The notes: generated by a model not told the origin, from the letters alone. 61,434 nt of DNA from Prorocentrum cordatum (GCA_963575745.1 CAUYUJ010018563.1:1-61434), one strand, 5' to 3'. Counted from the stretch's first letter, positions 19,077-29,748 are shown. Numbers and translations: made by a program.

Positions 19077-21240
19077 ATGGCGAACAAACTTCAGGGAGCG
19101 GTGCCGGCCGCGGGTTTCATCGCGCAGTCGAACACAAAGGTGCCACCGAATTGGGATCCCAGTCGTGAAGCTGCTACCCACTGCGAGATTGGATCACTGA
19201 CGTTCTCATGTGGGAGGCGATGACTGATATTCCTCAGCGCTCGATTGTACCAGCAGTGGTGCTGCAAGTCGGGCGTGCCGCCAGAACAGTTACAATAAGG
19301 AGTCTATATGGACCTTTGAGACGGCAATGGACATCGATGGTGCTCCGGAACGGATTTTCATATGCTTGGGGCGCGACGAAAGTTTATGCCGTTGGAGGTC
19401 GAGACCGCTATCACGAGCGTGACAGGTCTGGTGGAATTTCGACGCAGACCAGGAGAACCAATCGATCAAGCTCTGGCAAGGTTCGACCTTCTGAAGTTTA
19501 AGGCGGAGCACCTTGGCAATTGTAAGATTGGGGTGCCGAGCCTGGCGTGGATGTTGCTGAACGCGCTAGGCATACTTCCACCACAATGGGCTCAGTTTCT
19601 TGCGATGACTAAAGGTAACTCACCAGCGAATGAGGCGGAGCTCACGGCGCTGACTTCCTCCATCAAGCGACAGCACCATCTTTACGAAAGGAGTGGATTG
19701 GCACATGCAGCGTTTCAGTCCAGACAGCAGCATCACTACACGAACCAGGCGAACAGCACCGCCGATCAGTTCTTCTTCTCGGACACCAGCCAGCAGCAGC
19801 AAGACGCGGGCACTCAAGCACGACCTCGTCGTCAGCAGCCATACTTCCCGGGAGCAGCGTCGTCATCTTCCAGCGAGAACTAGTGCAGCTCCTGTCAGAA
19901 GGTGTTCTACAACCGAGAAGATCCAGATATTACCGAGACCAGCGAGGATTATGGCGAGGCGTTGATGGAGACTATGATTCAGCTTGGGCCGAAGGCGACG
20001 GACGAGGATTTGTGCAAGATCTACGCGCTGACAAAGAAGCACTCGCGTCGTCGCGCCGATCGACCTCCTCGTGAGCATCGGTATTCAAGCAAGGGCAAAG
20101 GCAAGGGCAAGGAAGGTGTCCGATCTGAGCGCAGCAGTGGGTGGTCATTTTTGTCAGAAGCTGGCGATGGAGCTCTTTGTCCCAACTGTGCTTGGGAACT
20201 CGCGGGAGTACTGCAAGGGAAGAGGCAATGGAGAGAAGACGCACCCTCGCGGCGCTATCGGACAGCCTTTGAAGTGCGACCGCTGTGGAAGCGACAAGCA
20301 TCTGTGGCGGAAGTGCGACGCTCCAGGAGCTGATGAGAATCGCAAGCGCCAGGCCATGTCTGGCGGCAGTGGCTGCATGACGACCGGTGGTGATGCGGGC
20401 AAGGCGGCTCAAGACCAATGCGGCAGTCAACCTGCGAGCGTTCTACCGCAGTGGCAGCAACTCACGGGGCAGCCGCCGGCGCCTGCAGCGACGCGCAACT
20501 TCTTCATGACACCGATGGCAGAGGCGAAGCACGAGGACGACTACTGCCTGGAAGGTCCGACCATTACCATATCGAGGACGGGATGAAGGAGGGCTCGCGC
20601 CTGTGCGGGTCGCCTTCCCGGCCAGGCGTTTTTTTGATGAATGGGCTCGCCGTGGTTGCGCTTCATCAGCCTCGTGGGACCTGATCTCCACGCTTCCGGA
20701 ATACGCGTCGGCACCTCAGCTGCGAAGTGGGTTGTGGGCCCCGTATTCGAGAGGTGCGGTAAGACGAGGCAGGTTTTTGGAAGCTACGAGGTTCGATGGC
20801 ATGGAGTGTTTGTTGCTCGACCCGGGAGCCTACGACAATTTGGTAGGCGACCGCTGGGTCGAGCGCCAGGGCGAGCTGGCAAGGAACGCGAAGCTGGAGC
20901 CGATGCAGACAGAGATGGACAAAGCCATCGGCGTGGAGGGCGTCGTAGCTAGCGCTCAGATCGCGCAGGATGAGATCAAGATGCCGGGTGTCGCGAAGGA
21001 TGTGCAAGGCAAGTCGCATTAGATCGAGCACCAGGCGCCAGTGGCCCCCAACTCCGACATTCCGGCTCTCATGGGCAACGCAGCCTCGAGAACAACAGGA
21101 CGGTGCTCGACATGATGAACCGCAAGCTGTGCCCATGCGGCCAGGGAGGATCCGCTTCACCCCGCAGCCAGGGACGTCTACCTTCGACCTGGCGATGTCA
21201 CGATCTGGACTTATGCAACTGCCGATCTCCTATTTTCTGG
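19077..21240 (+). pseudogene. Ty1/copia-type gag-protease, frameshifted and truncated
   Basis: Encodes the capsid/nucleocapsid and aspartic protease part of an LTR retrotransposon of the type common in dinoflagellates. Gag begins around MANKLQGA at 19077. It reads VPPNWDP, jumps frame at about 19182 to DWITDVLMWEAMTD, and shifts again before 19362 to EFRRRPGEPIDQALARFDLL. A stop interrupts it at 19881. A Lys/Gly-rich linker follows, then after another shift the CCHC knuckle CDRCGSDKHLWRKC at about 20276-20320. The protease (about 20603-21240) carries CLLLDPGAYDNLVG, the family's usual DPGA site. After a further frame change it continues with GRIRFTPQPGTSTFDLAMSR and LPISYF. Integrase, reverse transcriptase, RNase H and LTRs are absent: a GGA tract and the assembly gap follow. 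At least five frame breaks make it dead. Confidence 0.8.
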
Positions 21241-21267
21241 GCGGCGGCAAGGACGTCACGGCCAGGG

Positions 21268-21334
21268 AGGAGGAGGAGGAGGAGGAGGAGGAAGAGGAGG
21301 AGGAGGAGGAGGAAACAAACGAGGAGGAGGAGGA
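21268..21334. repeat. GGA tract at the edge of the assembly gap
   Basis: (GGA)n directly before the N run, probably why assembly stopped here. Confidence 0.85.
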
Positions 21335-21434
21335 NNNNNNNNNNNNNNNNNNNNNNNNNNNNNNNNNNNNNNNNNNNNNNNNNNNNNNNNNNNNNNNNNN
21401 NNNNNNNNNNNNNNNNNNNNNNNNNNNNNNNNNN
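21335..21434. other. Assembly gap (100 N)
   Basis: Exactly 100 unknown bases, likely a placeholder length. The sequence on the far side resumes at the start of the block that at 15703 follows the 58 bp repeats, so such repeats may lie within the gap. Confidence 0.95.
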
Positions 21435-21560
21435 TTTGTGAAGCTGTTGCCAATGTTTAAGTTTCAGGGTCATAAGTGGTGAGGAAGTCTCAGGCGAAAC
21501 GCCCAGCCCGCCCTAAATACTGGACTCGGGGTGCGACAGGGAGGAGTTATTTATAAGGAA
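21435..21560. repeat. Dispersed block TTTGTGAAGCTGTTGCCAAT, copy 2
   Basis: Matches 15703-15800 with an extra segment of about 30 bp (GCCCAGCCCGCCCTAAATAC) between the AAACG and GGGTGCGACAGGG parts. It then runs into a GGA tract. Confidence 0.7.
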
Positions 21561-21562
21561 AG

Positions 21563-21715
21563 GAATGGAGGAACAGGAACAGGAGGAGGAGGAGGGAGGA
21601 GGACGAGGAGGAGGACTAGGATCAGGATTAGGAGGAGGAGCGGGAGGAGCAGGAGGAGGAGGAGGCGGAGGAGGAGAGGCCGGAGGATTAGTGGATGATG
21701 CGGAGGAGGTCAGGT
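21563..21715. repeat. GGA/GGC triplet repeat
   Basis: GGAACAGGAGGAGG, then GGA with CGAGGA, CTAGGATCAGGA and GGC variants. Confidence 0.85.
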
Positions 21716-22107
21716 TGTTGAACGTTTTGGCTTGTATTGGACCTCTACGGGCCGGTGGAGGTCTCCCAGGGCCTCCGCTGACCCAGTTATTCTTATCGAG
21801 ATTCACCGCAGGAGCGGGAGGGAAGGGCAGGAGGAACGACCTTGACATCTGGTGTGACTTTTTCGACCTGCGGCCCCAAAGGCCCCGACCACTTCCCCAG
21901 GAGTAGCTTTTCGCCCGGGACCGTTGTTGGTGGCCCCAGGGGCCCGATGACGGCCCACGAGGGTCGAACTCGGGGGAAAAAACACTTGTTGAAAAATCAC
22001 CGTCGGACGACGAGCAGGAGGAACACGGGCACAGGGATGCCTGCCTGGGGCGGCAATGGCGCAGTTGTTCTGGTGTCCGCGCAGGGCTGTCCGCGAAAGG
22101 AGCGAAT

Positions 22108-22290
22108 AGGATACCCATCGCTCGTTGAAAGCATTTCCTTTCACCCCTAGGTTTCAATCTACTTTAGCCGCCTTCCTACTTCAGGAGTCTGGCGGTTTTC
22201 CCTCTTCCCTCTTCAGCGGGCTTGCGGAAGCCCGCTCTATTTCCAACGCCTTCCTACTTCACGTCTCTGCCCCCTTCTTCCGACCCACGC
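22108..22290. repeat. Upstream block R, copy 1
   Basis: ATACCCATCGCTCGTTGAAA, then GCCTTCCTACTTCAG, CCAACGCCTTCCTACTTCA and CTTCTTCCGACCC. A homologous block is at 29838-29985. Both stand upstream of a DUF4116-like fragment. The pyrimidine-rich character would fit intron sequence. Confidence 0.6.
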
Positions 22291-22417
22291 TCAGCCCTCT
22301 GTGGAGGGCAGCGGATTTCCCTCCTTTTGTTGCTCTCTTGGAAGAAATCTGGAGGAGCACGGGCACGAGCAGCATGGGAGGAGCCAGTAGGACCGACGGC
22401 GGCCCGGCCGACTCAGG

Positions 22418-22525
22418 CAGGACCCGGGCGCGCTCGCCGTGTTGCCCGACGGCCTGCGGGCCGACCGCGATCTGGTGCTGGAGGCGGTGCGCTTCCATCC
22501 GCTGGCGCTGGCGCTGGCGGGCGAG
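22418..22525 (+). pseudogene. DUF4116-like repeat fragment 1
   Basis: One + frame reads ALAVLPDGLRADRDLVLEAV and then RFHPLALALAGE. This is the DUF4116 pattern (L...L..DR.LVLEAV...  ..AL..A), a repeat of about 49 residues with unknown function found in many copies in protist proteins. The frame continues without further repeats. No start or stop belongs to it. It may be an exon or a decayed copy. Confidence 0.6.
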
Positions 22526-22734
22526 CCGCCCTCCTCTCCGCTTGTGCGCCTCTCTGGGCCAGGCCTCTCGGTACGGGCGGAATTGGTACGATGCCCAGCG
22601 GCAGTTCCTGTTCATTTTGGGAGGGCTCGCTGCCCGCGCCGCCGCAGACGTTGTCTACTTGAGGCAGAAGGCCGCCTACCCAGCAGAGGCCGCCGTCGAT
22701 TTTGGACAAATGTTGTGGTTGGGCATCGCAGCCT

Positions 22735-22735
22735 G

Positions 22736-22767
<32 letters not shown>

Positions 22768-22768
22768 G

Positions 22769-22805
<37 letters not shown>

Positions 22806-22806
22806 G
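22735..22806. repeat. TTG (GTT) microsatellite before tandem unit A
   Basis: (GTT)n with one GTTTGTG interruption, ending in the unit start TTGAACATTATTTATTC. Confidence 0.9.
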
Positions 22807-23571
22807 AACATTATTTATTCTAAAGAATAATTATTGTTGGGCCCCCTGGTGCGCGCCCCCCCTGCGCCGCCTAGGCCGCAGCTACATTTTCATCATTTTC
22901 GTGAGGAAGCCTCAGGTAAAACGATGTGATCCAGATCCGGTTGTTTTGTTCCCCCCCGCTTTCCCTTGCAAAAAACAATATAAAATGACATTTCTTGTTC
23001 TAACATAACCAAACTTCAGGAATCCATTGCAAAAAATGACACGAAGTGCACACTCGCGCGCGCAAGACGAAATCCTTCCAAAACCTTAGTTTTCGTAGCG
23101 ATTTTAACATAAAAACATCAAAAACCCAAAGGTTTTTCAAAAAAAAAGTTGTGAAAATTCTATCCCGCGCGCTCTTGCGGATTCGTAGGAAACCCAACAC
23201 TTTTTAAACATTTCTGTCAAACGGGCTTTTGCGAGCAACTTTTTTCGAACTTCTGCGACAACGGTTGCGCACCTGCCAGGGCCATCATCCCTGTCAAATA
23301 ATACCATGCGGGACAGATTCGTTTTTTCTTCGCGCGCGCACGCCGTCGTCGTCGGCCGCGGGGCCCTGAATAGTACCACGGTCGTCCGCGTGCCACGAAG
23401 TGAAGTGTCCGAACGTCATGGGGCGGGAAGCTGGGTGTGGGTGGTGGCGAAGAGTCGTTTGGAAATGTGGTAGAGCTTGAACCGGCCCCCCCACAAAGTG
23501 GGGGTATTGCCCGCCTCCTATGAAACCCTGGCACTGGTGAGAACGGTGTGTCCCCACGTGCTAGTAATTGT
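22803..23571. repeat. 0.77 kb tandem unit A
   Basis: From TTGAACATTATTTATTCTAA to CACGTGCTAGTAATTG. It contains CCTAGGCCGCAGCTACATTT, GTGAGGAAGCCTCAGG, CGCGCGCAAGACGAAATCCT, CAACACTTTTTAAACATTTC, CATCATCCCTGTCAAATAAT, and GACCGTGGTACTATTC in reverse. No conserved ORF: frames are open on minus in pieces that recur between units but carry no domain. Confidence 0.9.
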
Positions 23572-24790
23572 TGAACATTATTAATTCTAAAGAATAATTA
23601 TTGTTGGGACCCCTGGTGCACGGCCCCCCCGCCGCGCCTAGGCCGCAGCTACATTTTCATCATTTTTTCGCGAAAGCTTCAGAAAAGTGGATGGGTCCAG
23701 ATCCGGTTGTTTTGTTGTAATCCGTTTTCCCTTGCAAAAAACACTATAAAATGACATTTCTTGTTCTAATATAATCAAATTGCAAGAATCCCTTGCAAAA
23801 AATAAGGTAAAGTGGACATTCGCGCGCGCAAGACGAAATCCTTCCAAAAGCTTAGTGTTCGGAGCGATTTTAACATAAAAACATCAAAAAACCAATGGTT
23901 TTTCCACAAAAAAATGTCAAAATCTCATCCCGCGCGCTCTTGCGGATTCGTAGGAAACCCAACACTTTTTAAACATTTCTGTCAAACGGGCTTTTGCGAG
24001 CAACTTTTTCGAACTTCTGCGACAACGGTTGCTCACCTGCCAGGGCCATCATCCCTGTCAAATAATACCATGCGGGACACATTCGTTTTTTCTTCGCGCG
24101 CGCACGCCGAAATCTCCAAAAACCATTGGGCTTCTTAAGAATTTTAGCACCGCGCATCATAAATCACACGAATCGCACCGTAGGTCCTCGAAAAACACCT
24201 GCACGACTTTTCAAAATTTCCACCCGCGCGCGCTGTCCGAATCCTAAAAAAACCAATGGTTTTCCAACATTTATGTTACATGAGCTCGCTCGAGCTACTT
24301 TCGCATCTCCTCTTTCACGGGTTCGTGGCGTGCGCCTGCCCGGGCCACACGTCCCTTGTCGGTTGCGCGACGGGGAACAATCATCGGACATGGCTTCGGG
24401 TCCACGATCGGGACAAGCACAACCATCCAGGAACAACCATCGGGACAATCCATCTGGGACAACGTGATCGGTACAACCAACAACCATCAGGACAACCATC
24501 GGGACCGACATATGATAGACAACCATCGGGAGCAACCATATCCTCCTTTCTCTTCTTGTGTATTCCCACATCCCTCAGGAATTTGCCCTAAAAAGAAGTT
24601 GATCAACTATCTTGTGAGTACGTATCATGTGTATCATGTGTAATCAATGTACCATATGCATCATATGCAAACAATGTTCTGTGGAAGGCTTAACAACTTC
24701 TGTGGGTTTAATACCAAGGCTTAAACAACTTCTGTGGGTGGTACTAACGTAGGCTTAACAACTTCTGCTGGGTGTGTACTCCCGCCAGTG
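23569..24790. repeat. 0.77 kb tandem unit B with about 680 bp of extra sequence
   Basis: Follows unit A to about 24107 (CGCGCGCACGCCG), then carries unrelated sequence. That part includes GGGACAACCATC-type 12 bp repeats at 24395-24540 and CTTAACAACTTCTGTGGG repeats at 24690-24770. It resumes unit sequence at about 24787 (TAGCCACGGTCGTCCGCATG) and ends near 25010. Confidence 0.75.
24395..24540. repeat. GGGACAACCATC minisatellite inside unit B
   Basis: Units around CATCGGGACAACCATCNGGA of about 12-20 bp. Lies in the segment that interrupts unit B. Confidence 0.7.
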
Positions 24791-25009
24791 TTAAGTAGCC
24801 ACGGTCGTCCGCATGCCACGAAGTGAAGTGTCCGAACGTCATAGGGCGGGAAGCTGGTGTGGGTGGTGGCGAAGAGTCGTTTGGAAATTTGGTAGAGCTT
24901 GAACCGGCCCCCCCACAAAGTGGGGGTATTGCTGGCGTCGGGGTATTTGCTGGCGTCGAATGAAAAACCCTGCACTGCTGGTGAGACAACTGAGCGTTCG
25001 GGTAAAGTG

Positions 25010-25145
25010 ATTTGTTGTTTTGTTGTTGTTGTGGTGTTGTGGTTGTTGTTGTTGTGTGGCTGTTGCTGTTGCTGTTGCTGATTCGCGGTTGATGTTGTTT
25101 GTTGTTGGTTGTTGTTGTTGTTGTTGTTTTGTTTGGTTGTTGATT
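25010..25145. repeat. TTG-rich microsatellite between units B and C
   Basis: (TTG)n with TGCTGTTGC and TTTG variants. Confidence 0.85.
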
Positions 25146-25915
25146 GAAACATTATTACTTCTAAAGAATAATTATTGTTGGGGCCCCTGGTGCGCGACCC
25201 CCCCGCCGCGCCTAGGCCGCAGCCACATTTTCATCATTTTCGTGAGGAAGTCTCAGGCAAAACGGGGGGTCCGGATCCGGTTGTGTTGTTACGATCGGTT
25301 TTCCCTTGCAAAAAATAAGCTAAAGTGGACATTTCTTGTTCTAACATAACCAAACTTCAAGAATCCCTTGCAAAAAATAAGGTAAAGTGGACATTCGCGC
25401 GCGCAAGACGAAATCCTTCCAAAACCTTAGTTTTCGTAGCGATTTTAACATAAAAACATCAAAAAACCAATGTTTTTTTTTTTTTTTTAAAAAAAAATGT
25501 CAAAATTTCATCCCGCGCGCTCTTGCGGATTCGTAGGAAACCCAACACTTTTTAAACATTTCTGTCAAACGGGCTTTTGCGAGCAACTTTTTCGAACTTC
25601 TGCAACAACGGTTGCGCACCTGCCAGGGCCATCATCCCTGTCAAATAATACCATGCGGGACACATTCGTTTTTTCTTCGCGCGCGCACGCCGTCGTCGTC
25701 GGCCGCGGGGCCCTGAATAGTAGCCACGGTCGTCCGCATGCCACGAAGTGAAGTGTCCGAACGTCATAGGGCGGGAAGCTGGGTGTGGGTGGTGGCGAAG
25801 AGTCGTTTGGAAATTTGGTAGAGCTTGAACCGGCCCCCCCACAAAGTGGGGGTATTGCCCGCCTCCTATGAAAACCCTGGCACTGGTGAGAACGGAGTGT
25901 CCCCACGTGCTAGTA

Positions 25916-25918
<3 letters not shown>
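25143..25918. repeat. 0.77 kb tandem unit C
   Basis: TTGAAACATTATTACTTC to GTGCTAGTAATTG, homologous to unit A throughout, with an expanded T/A run at 25471-25496. Confidence 0.9.
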
Positions 25919-25968
<50 letters not shown>

Positions 25969-26040
25969 GGTGGTTGTTGTGGTTGTGGTTGTGGTTGTGG
26001 TTGTTGTTGTTGTTGTTGTTGTTGAACATTATTTATTCTT
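25916..26040. repeat. TTG microsatellite and truncated unit D start
   Basis: (TTG)n with GTGGTTGTG variants, then TTGAACATTATTTATTC at about 26022, after which unit homology is lost. Confidence 0.85.
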
Positions 26041-26204
26041 TGGTTTTTGTACCTACTTCGGGAGTTCAAATTTCATATGGGGTCCGGATACTTGGGATTT
26101 CGTCATAAAAAAGGAATACCCAGACCCCCCTGGAGCCCTCCAATACAGCTCAAACCAGACCCCCCGCTCCATATCTGACCCCCTTCTTCCCATCACACAC
26201 TTCG

Positions 26205-26362
26205 GAGTAGACGGGGTCGGAGGATCGCGCCGCATCGCCGATGCATCGCCGACGTTTGCGATGCATCGGCGAAGTCGGCGTGGAGGAAGTCGGGATCCAC
26301 ATCGGTGATGCGGCGCGATCCTCCGACCCCATCTACTCGGACCCCATCTAGGAGGCCTCTAC
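26205..26362. mobile_element. Inverted-repeat element, GATGGGGTCGGAG family, copy 2
   Basis: The left arm (AGTAGACGGGGTCGGAGGAT, CGCGCCGCATCGCCGATG) pairs with the right arm (CATCGGTGATGCGGCGCGAT, CCTCCGACCCCATCTACTC). About 155 bp in all, no ORF. The right end is TCTAGGAGGCCTCT as in copy 3. Confidence 0.65.
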
Positions 26363-26364
26363 CC

Positions 26365-27250
26365 TCGGAAGGGCGCATCGCGCGAGCGATTGTAACATGA
26401 GGGCGGCCTCGCGATCTGGGGTCTGGGGGCACGTTCGTGTTCGTTGCCTAGCCGCTAACGTCTCGTTGCCTAGCCGCTTACGTCTTGTGCTTGGGCGCCG
26501 TTCTTGTCGCGCCAGAGTTGGGGCCAGAGGTTGGGCGCAGTGTTTTGTGGCGTATGGTAGAGCCGCCACGGAGGACTCGCGCCCCCGAATCAGCGCAAGC
26601 CCACCGCCCTCCGCCCTCTTTGCGCCTCGTCATTCGGCGCCGCCGCCTCTGTCTCCTAACGCTGCCGCGGCGGGTGGCCCAACTCTTCGAAGATCCTTTT
26701 TTTTTCCGACTGGCGTTGTTTTTTCCAGATGTCGGCCCTCGGGGGCCATTCTCGAGCCCCCGCACCGTGAAACATGGATCCAGAGCGATACACCTCGAAT
26801 AGGGGATCGACTACAGAATTGACGAACCCCAGAATTGATTTGTCCATCGAATGTGCGCAGAAAACTCAGTAGATCTACGGATCATGTTGCGTATTGCACG
26901 TACATTCGATTGACCATCAATTTTGGTGCCAAGCAGTTTTGCAGGCGATCTCCTACTCGATCACGCCCACGGCGACGCGGTCGGGACCTCTGGGGCCACG
27001 GGCCGAAACAAAAACACACATCAAAGGATGTCCAGGTCCGCCTCCCGACGCTGCCGCGACGGACGGCAGAGCCTTGAAACGCGACGCAGCCCCGTCCCGG
27101 GAGCGACACGGAGACGCGCGCGCACGCAAACTCGTGCTCGTGTGGGCTTCGAGGGAACGCATCGCGCGAGCGATCGTGATACGAGTGCGCTTTTCCGATC
27201 TGGGAGGCGCTTTCTTTTTCGTGGCCAGGCGCTCGCGTCTAACGTGATTC
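26365..27250. other. Unassigned GC-rich stretch with one dispersed duplication
   Basis: Contains two copies of GCATCGCGCGAGCGAT (about 26373 and 27158) with partly similar downstream sequence. Short frames only. The GACGCTGCCGCG...GGACGGCAGAGCC region is open on + but has no domain. Confidence 0.4.
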
Positions 27251-27257
27251 TGAATTC

Positions 27258-27395
27258 TGGAGGTAGCAAAGGGGTGTGGCATGAAGGGGAGTGGTGCCAA
27301 TCGTGGAAATCGAGATGCTGTCTACGATAGATGACATCGCCAGACTCAGCATTGGCACCACACCCCTTTATGCCACACCCCTTTCCTACCTCCAG
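27258..27395. repeat. 138 bp hairpin element
   Basis: Left arm 27258-27300 (CTGGAGGTAGCAAAGGGGTG, then TGGCATGAAGGGG) pairs with 27352-27395 with few mismatches around a 51 bp loop. Looks like a short palindromic transposon. I could not assign a target duplication. Confidence 0.65.
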
Positions 27396-27994
27396 ATATA
27401 TGTCTGGCCCCAACCATTCGGGCGCCATTCTCTGTGGTAAGCCCGCCAGCGAGGACCCGCGCCGCTTCAGCAAATCTTGCGTCCTGCTTCCCAGCCGGAC
27501 ATTCGGCGGCGAGCGAGGGGGGGAAGCGAGCAGGGACGGGCCCTCCCAGGAGGCTCGGACCCCCCCCCGGCCTTCTGAGCAGTTTTCCAAACCTTTCCTG
27601 AAGATGCAAACATTAGCTGCCAGGTGATCGTTTTTTCATTCATTGTTTTGCCGTTCGGCGCGGGCCCTCGCGCCCCCCCCCTCATAGAGTAGATCTTGAC
27701 TGTTTTTGGCGCCTGTTTCAGGCAGGTGGGGTCCCTCCCCGATCGGCGGCACTGCTGCAAACTGTCGCAATCAACAGAGATCCGGAGCCAGACCCCTTCT
27801 CCTCCACCCCTTACCGCCCAATGTCGAAACGCCGAATACAAAAACGCTCACCAGAAGGCCAGAGGCCTTAGACGCCCCGCCGCCTCCAGAGAAGGCCTTG
27901 CCCTTCTCTCACTCTCCCCCCCTCGCGCGCCGCCGAGGCACGGCACGAGAACCTCGCTCGAGCTCAGGGTTTTTTTTTGTCGGCCAGGGGAGCG

Positions 27995-28145
27995 GGGAGG
28001 GAGGAGGGAGGAGGCAAGGAGGGAGGGAGGGAGGAGGGAGGAGGGGGGAAGGAGGAGGGAGGAGGGAGGAGGGGAGGGAGGGAGGAGGGGGAGGGGGGAG
28101 GGAGGAGGGGAGAGGGGAGCGAGGAGGGAGGAGGGAGGAGTTCCC
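27995..28145. repeat. GGGAGGAGGGAGG homopurine tract
   Basis: About 150 nt of nearly pure purine with GGGAGG units and strong G clustering. It is followed 120 bp later by a pyrimidine tract of comparable composition. Confidence 0.85.
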
Positions 28146-28267
28146 TCTGGAGTAGCCCGCTGGGGGGCAGCACATCCTCGGGCGGGGGGAGGGGCCGCTC
28201 TCCTGCCTTTGTAGGCCGCCGCCCGCCGTGCCCGGCGGAGGCTCCGAGAGCGCTTGCCAGCGCCCTC

Positions 28268-28446
28268 CTTCCCGTCCTCCCTGGTACCCCCCTCCCCTTC
28301 TCCCCTTCTCCTCCCCCTCCTCCTCCTCCCCCCCTCCGTCCTCCTCCTCCTCCTCCTCCTCCCCCCCCTCCTCCTCCCCCCTCCGTCCTCCTCCCCTCCG
28401 TGTCCTCCTTGGTCCCCCCCTCCGTCCTCCTCCTCCCCTCTGTTCG
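28268..28446. repeat. CCTCCTCC homopyrimidine tract
   Basis: Pyrimidine-rich counterpart of 27995-28145 on the same strand, followed by a 16-base G run at about 28457. Together they form an imperfect inverted repeat. Confidence 0.8.
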
Positions 28447-28514
28447 GTGAGCGAGCGGGGGGGGGGGGGGGGGGGGAATGGGAAGGAGAAGGCCTTTTCA
28501 GAGAGTGTGGCGGG

Positions 28515-28547
28515 ACTTCTCGGAAGCCCCCGCGCCTTCCGAGAAGT
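28515..28547. repeat. Perfect 12 bp stem hairpin
   Basis: ACTTCTCGGAAG, a 9 nt loop, then CTTCCGAGAAGT. The motif TTCTCGGAAGGCC recurs at about 28572, and a related TTCTCGGGAGCC at 53223. Confidence 0.75.
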
Positions 28548-28747
28548 TCTTGGTGTCTCTTCGGGTAGGACAACTTCTCGGAAGGCCGGGGACTTGCGAG
28601 CCTTCTGAGAATGCCCGCCCCCTCGTTTGCCCGCCTGGCTCGCCGACGATTCATATCCTTGTCACCTGACCCGCCCGTGAGGGTCCCTCTGGCACGAAGT
28701 GCCCGGTAAGGCCCCGCCCGTCCAATCAGCCCGTTGGGGTCACGCCC

Positions 28748-28749
28748 AC

Positions 28750-28780
<31 letters not shown>

Positions 28781-28785
28781 GTCGT
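28748..28785. repeat. GTC microsatellite
   Basis: (GTC)n with one GTT. Confidence 0.8.
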
Positions 28786-29227
28786 CCGAGCCTTTGAGAA
28801 GGCCCGCCTCTCGCCCCCCCCTGGGCGCGCCCCCGACCTGCCCCTCCTCGCAGGCGATCGGAGCTCGCCAGCGATCCAGTCGGACCGAGATGCAAGATCG
28901 AGGTCGGTTCGGGGTGGGTGCCCTCGTGCTCGTCGTGCTCGCTGGATGTTCTCGTGCCTCCTGGGGGGAGGGTGCCCTCGACTGTTCTTCGGCTTGGCAG
29001 GCGGAGGGTTTCATGTGCTGGAAGGATGTTCTCCTGTCCCCAGGTCCGACCAGACACCGAAACCGATCCTGGGCCGGGCACACCCTGGGCACCCTGGATC
29101 GGTGCCCGCGCATCCCTGGCCAGGCCAGGAGCGCGCATGCACCGGCTCGGGGGCTCGAGCTGGGCTTGGCCAGTCAGGCGGGAATCATAGAGGCAGGCGC
29201 AAGGGAACGCCGACCCTCCCAGTAAGA

Positions 29228-29340
29228 TGTGGGGAACTATGGGAAGCGGAGGGGAAGACGAGAGCCCAGAAAATGTGGAGGGATACGGGGAATCCTGGGA
29301 TTTGCGTCTGTTTACTCGTGGGTCCCTGGGCCCCTCCAGT
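29228..29340. repeat. Dispersed block GGGAAGCGG...AGACGAGAGCCCAG, copy 1
   Basis: Matches 54607-54727 (GGAAGACGAGAGCCCAGAA, then CCTGGGATTT, then GGGTCCCTGGGCCCC). Frames are open but differ between copies, so this is more likely a repeat than a coding exon. Confidence 0.65.
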
Positions 29341-29495
29341 CAGGTGCCTCCAGCAGCAGCGCCCGGGGCTCTCTGCCGGACCCCGGACGCCATCGGCGCT
29401 GCCTCCGGAGGCACCCACAGAGGCTCGCAGGAGGCTCCCTCGCGGAGGCCCCACTGGAGGCCCCCTCGGAGGCGCAGAGCGGGCGCAAGACTCTA

Positions 29496-29748
29496 GGCCT
29501 TTTAGATGGGGTCGGAGTAGCTGGGGTCGGATGATCGCGCCGCATCGCCGATGCATCGGCGATGCGGCGCCGATGCGGCTCGATGCGGGGCCCAATTTTC
29601 TCCACGCCGACGTCGCGGATGTATCGCCGACGTCGCCAGTGCATGGCCGATGCATCGCCGATGCATCGGCGATGCATCGCCGATGTATCGGCGATGCGGC
29701 GAGATCCCCCGACCCCATCTGCTCGCACACTATCTAGGAGGCCTCTAA
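29496..29748. mobile_element. Inverted-repeat element, GATGGGGTCGGAG family, copy 3
   Basis: Left arm from AGGCCTTTTAGATGGGGTCG through CGCGCCGCATCGCCGATGCA. The right arm is its reverse complement ending ATCTAGGAGGCCT. The centre is CGATGCATCGG-rich. About 250 bp, no ORF. Best-preserved member of the family that also forms 429-1707 and 26205-26362. Confidence 0.7.

Noticed and set aside
19902-20333. Separate gene downstream of gag
   Set aside because: It is the same gag frame after an internal stop, leading to the CCHC knuckle in a shifted frame.
22803-25918. 5S rRNA or spliced-leader RNA gene tandem array
   Set aside because: Units carry no recognisable 5S sequence or complete leader; no A/B/C box pattern that I could recognise.
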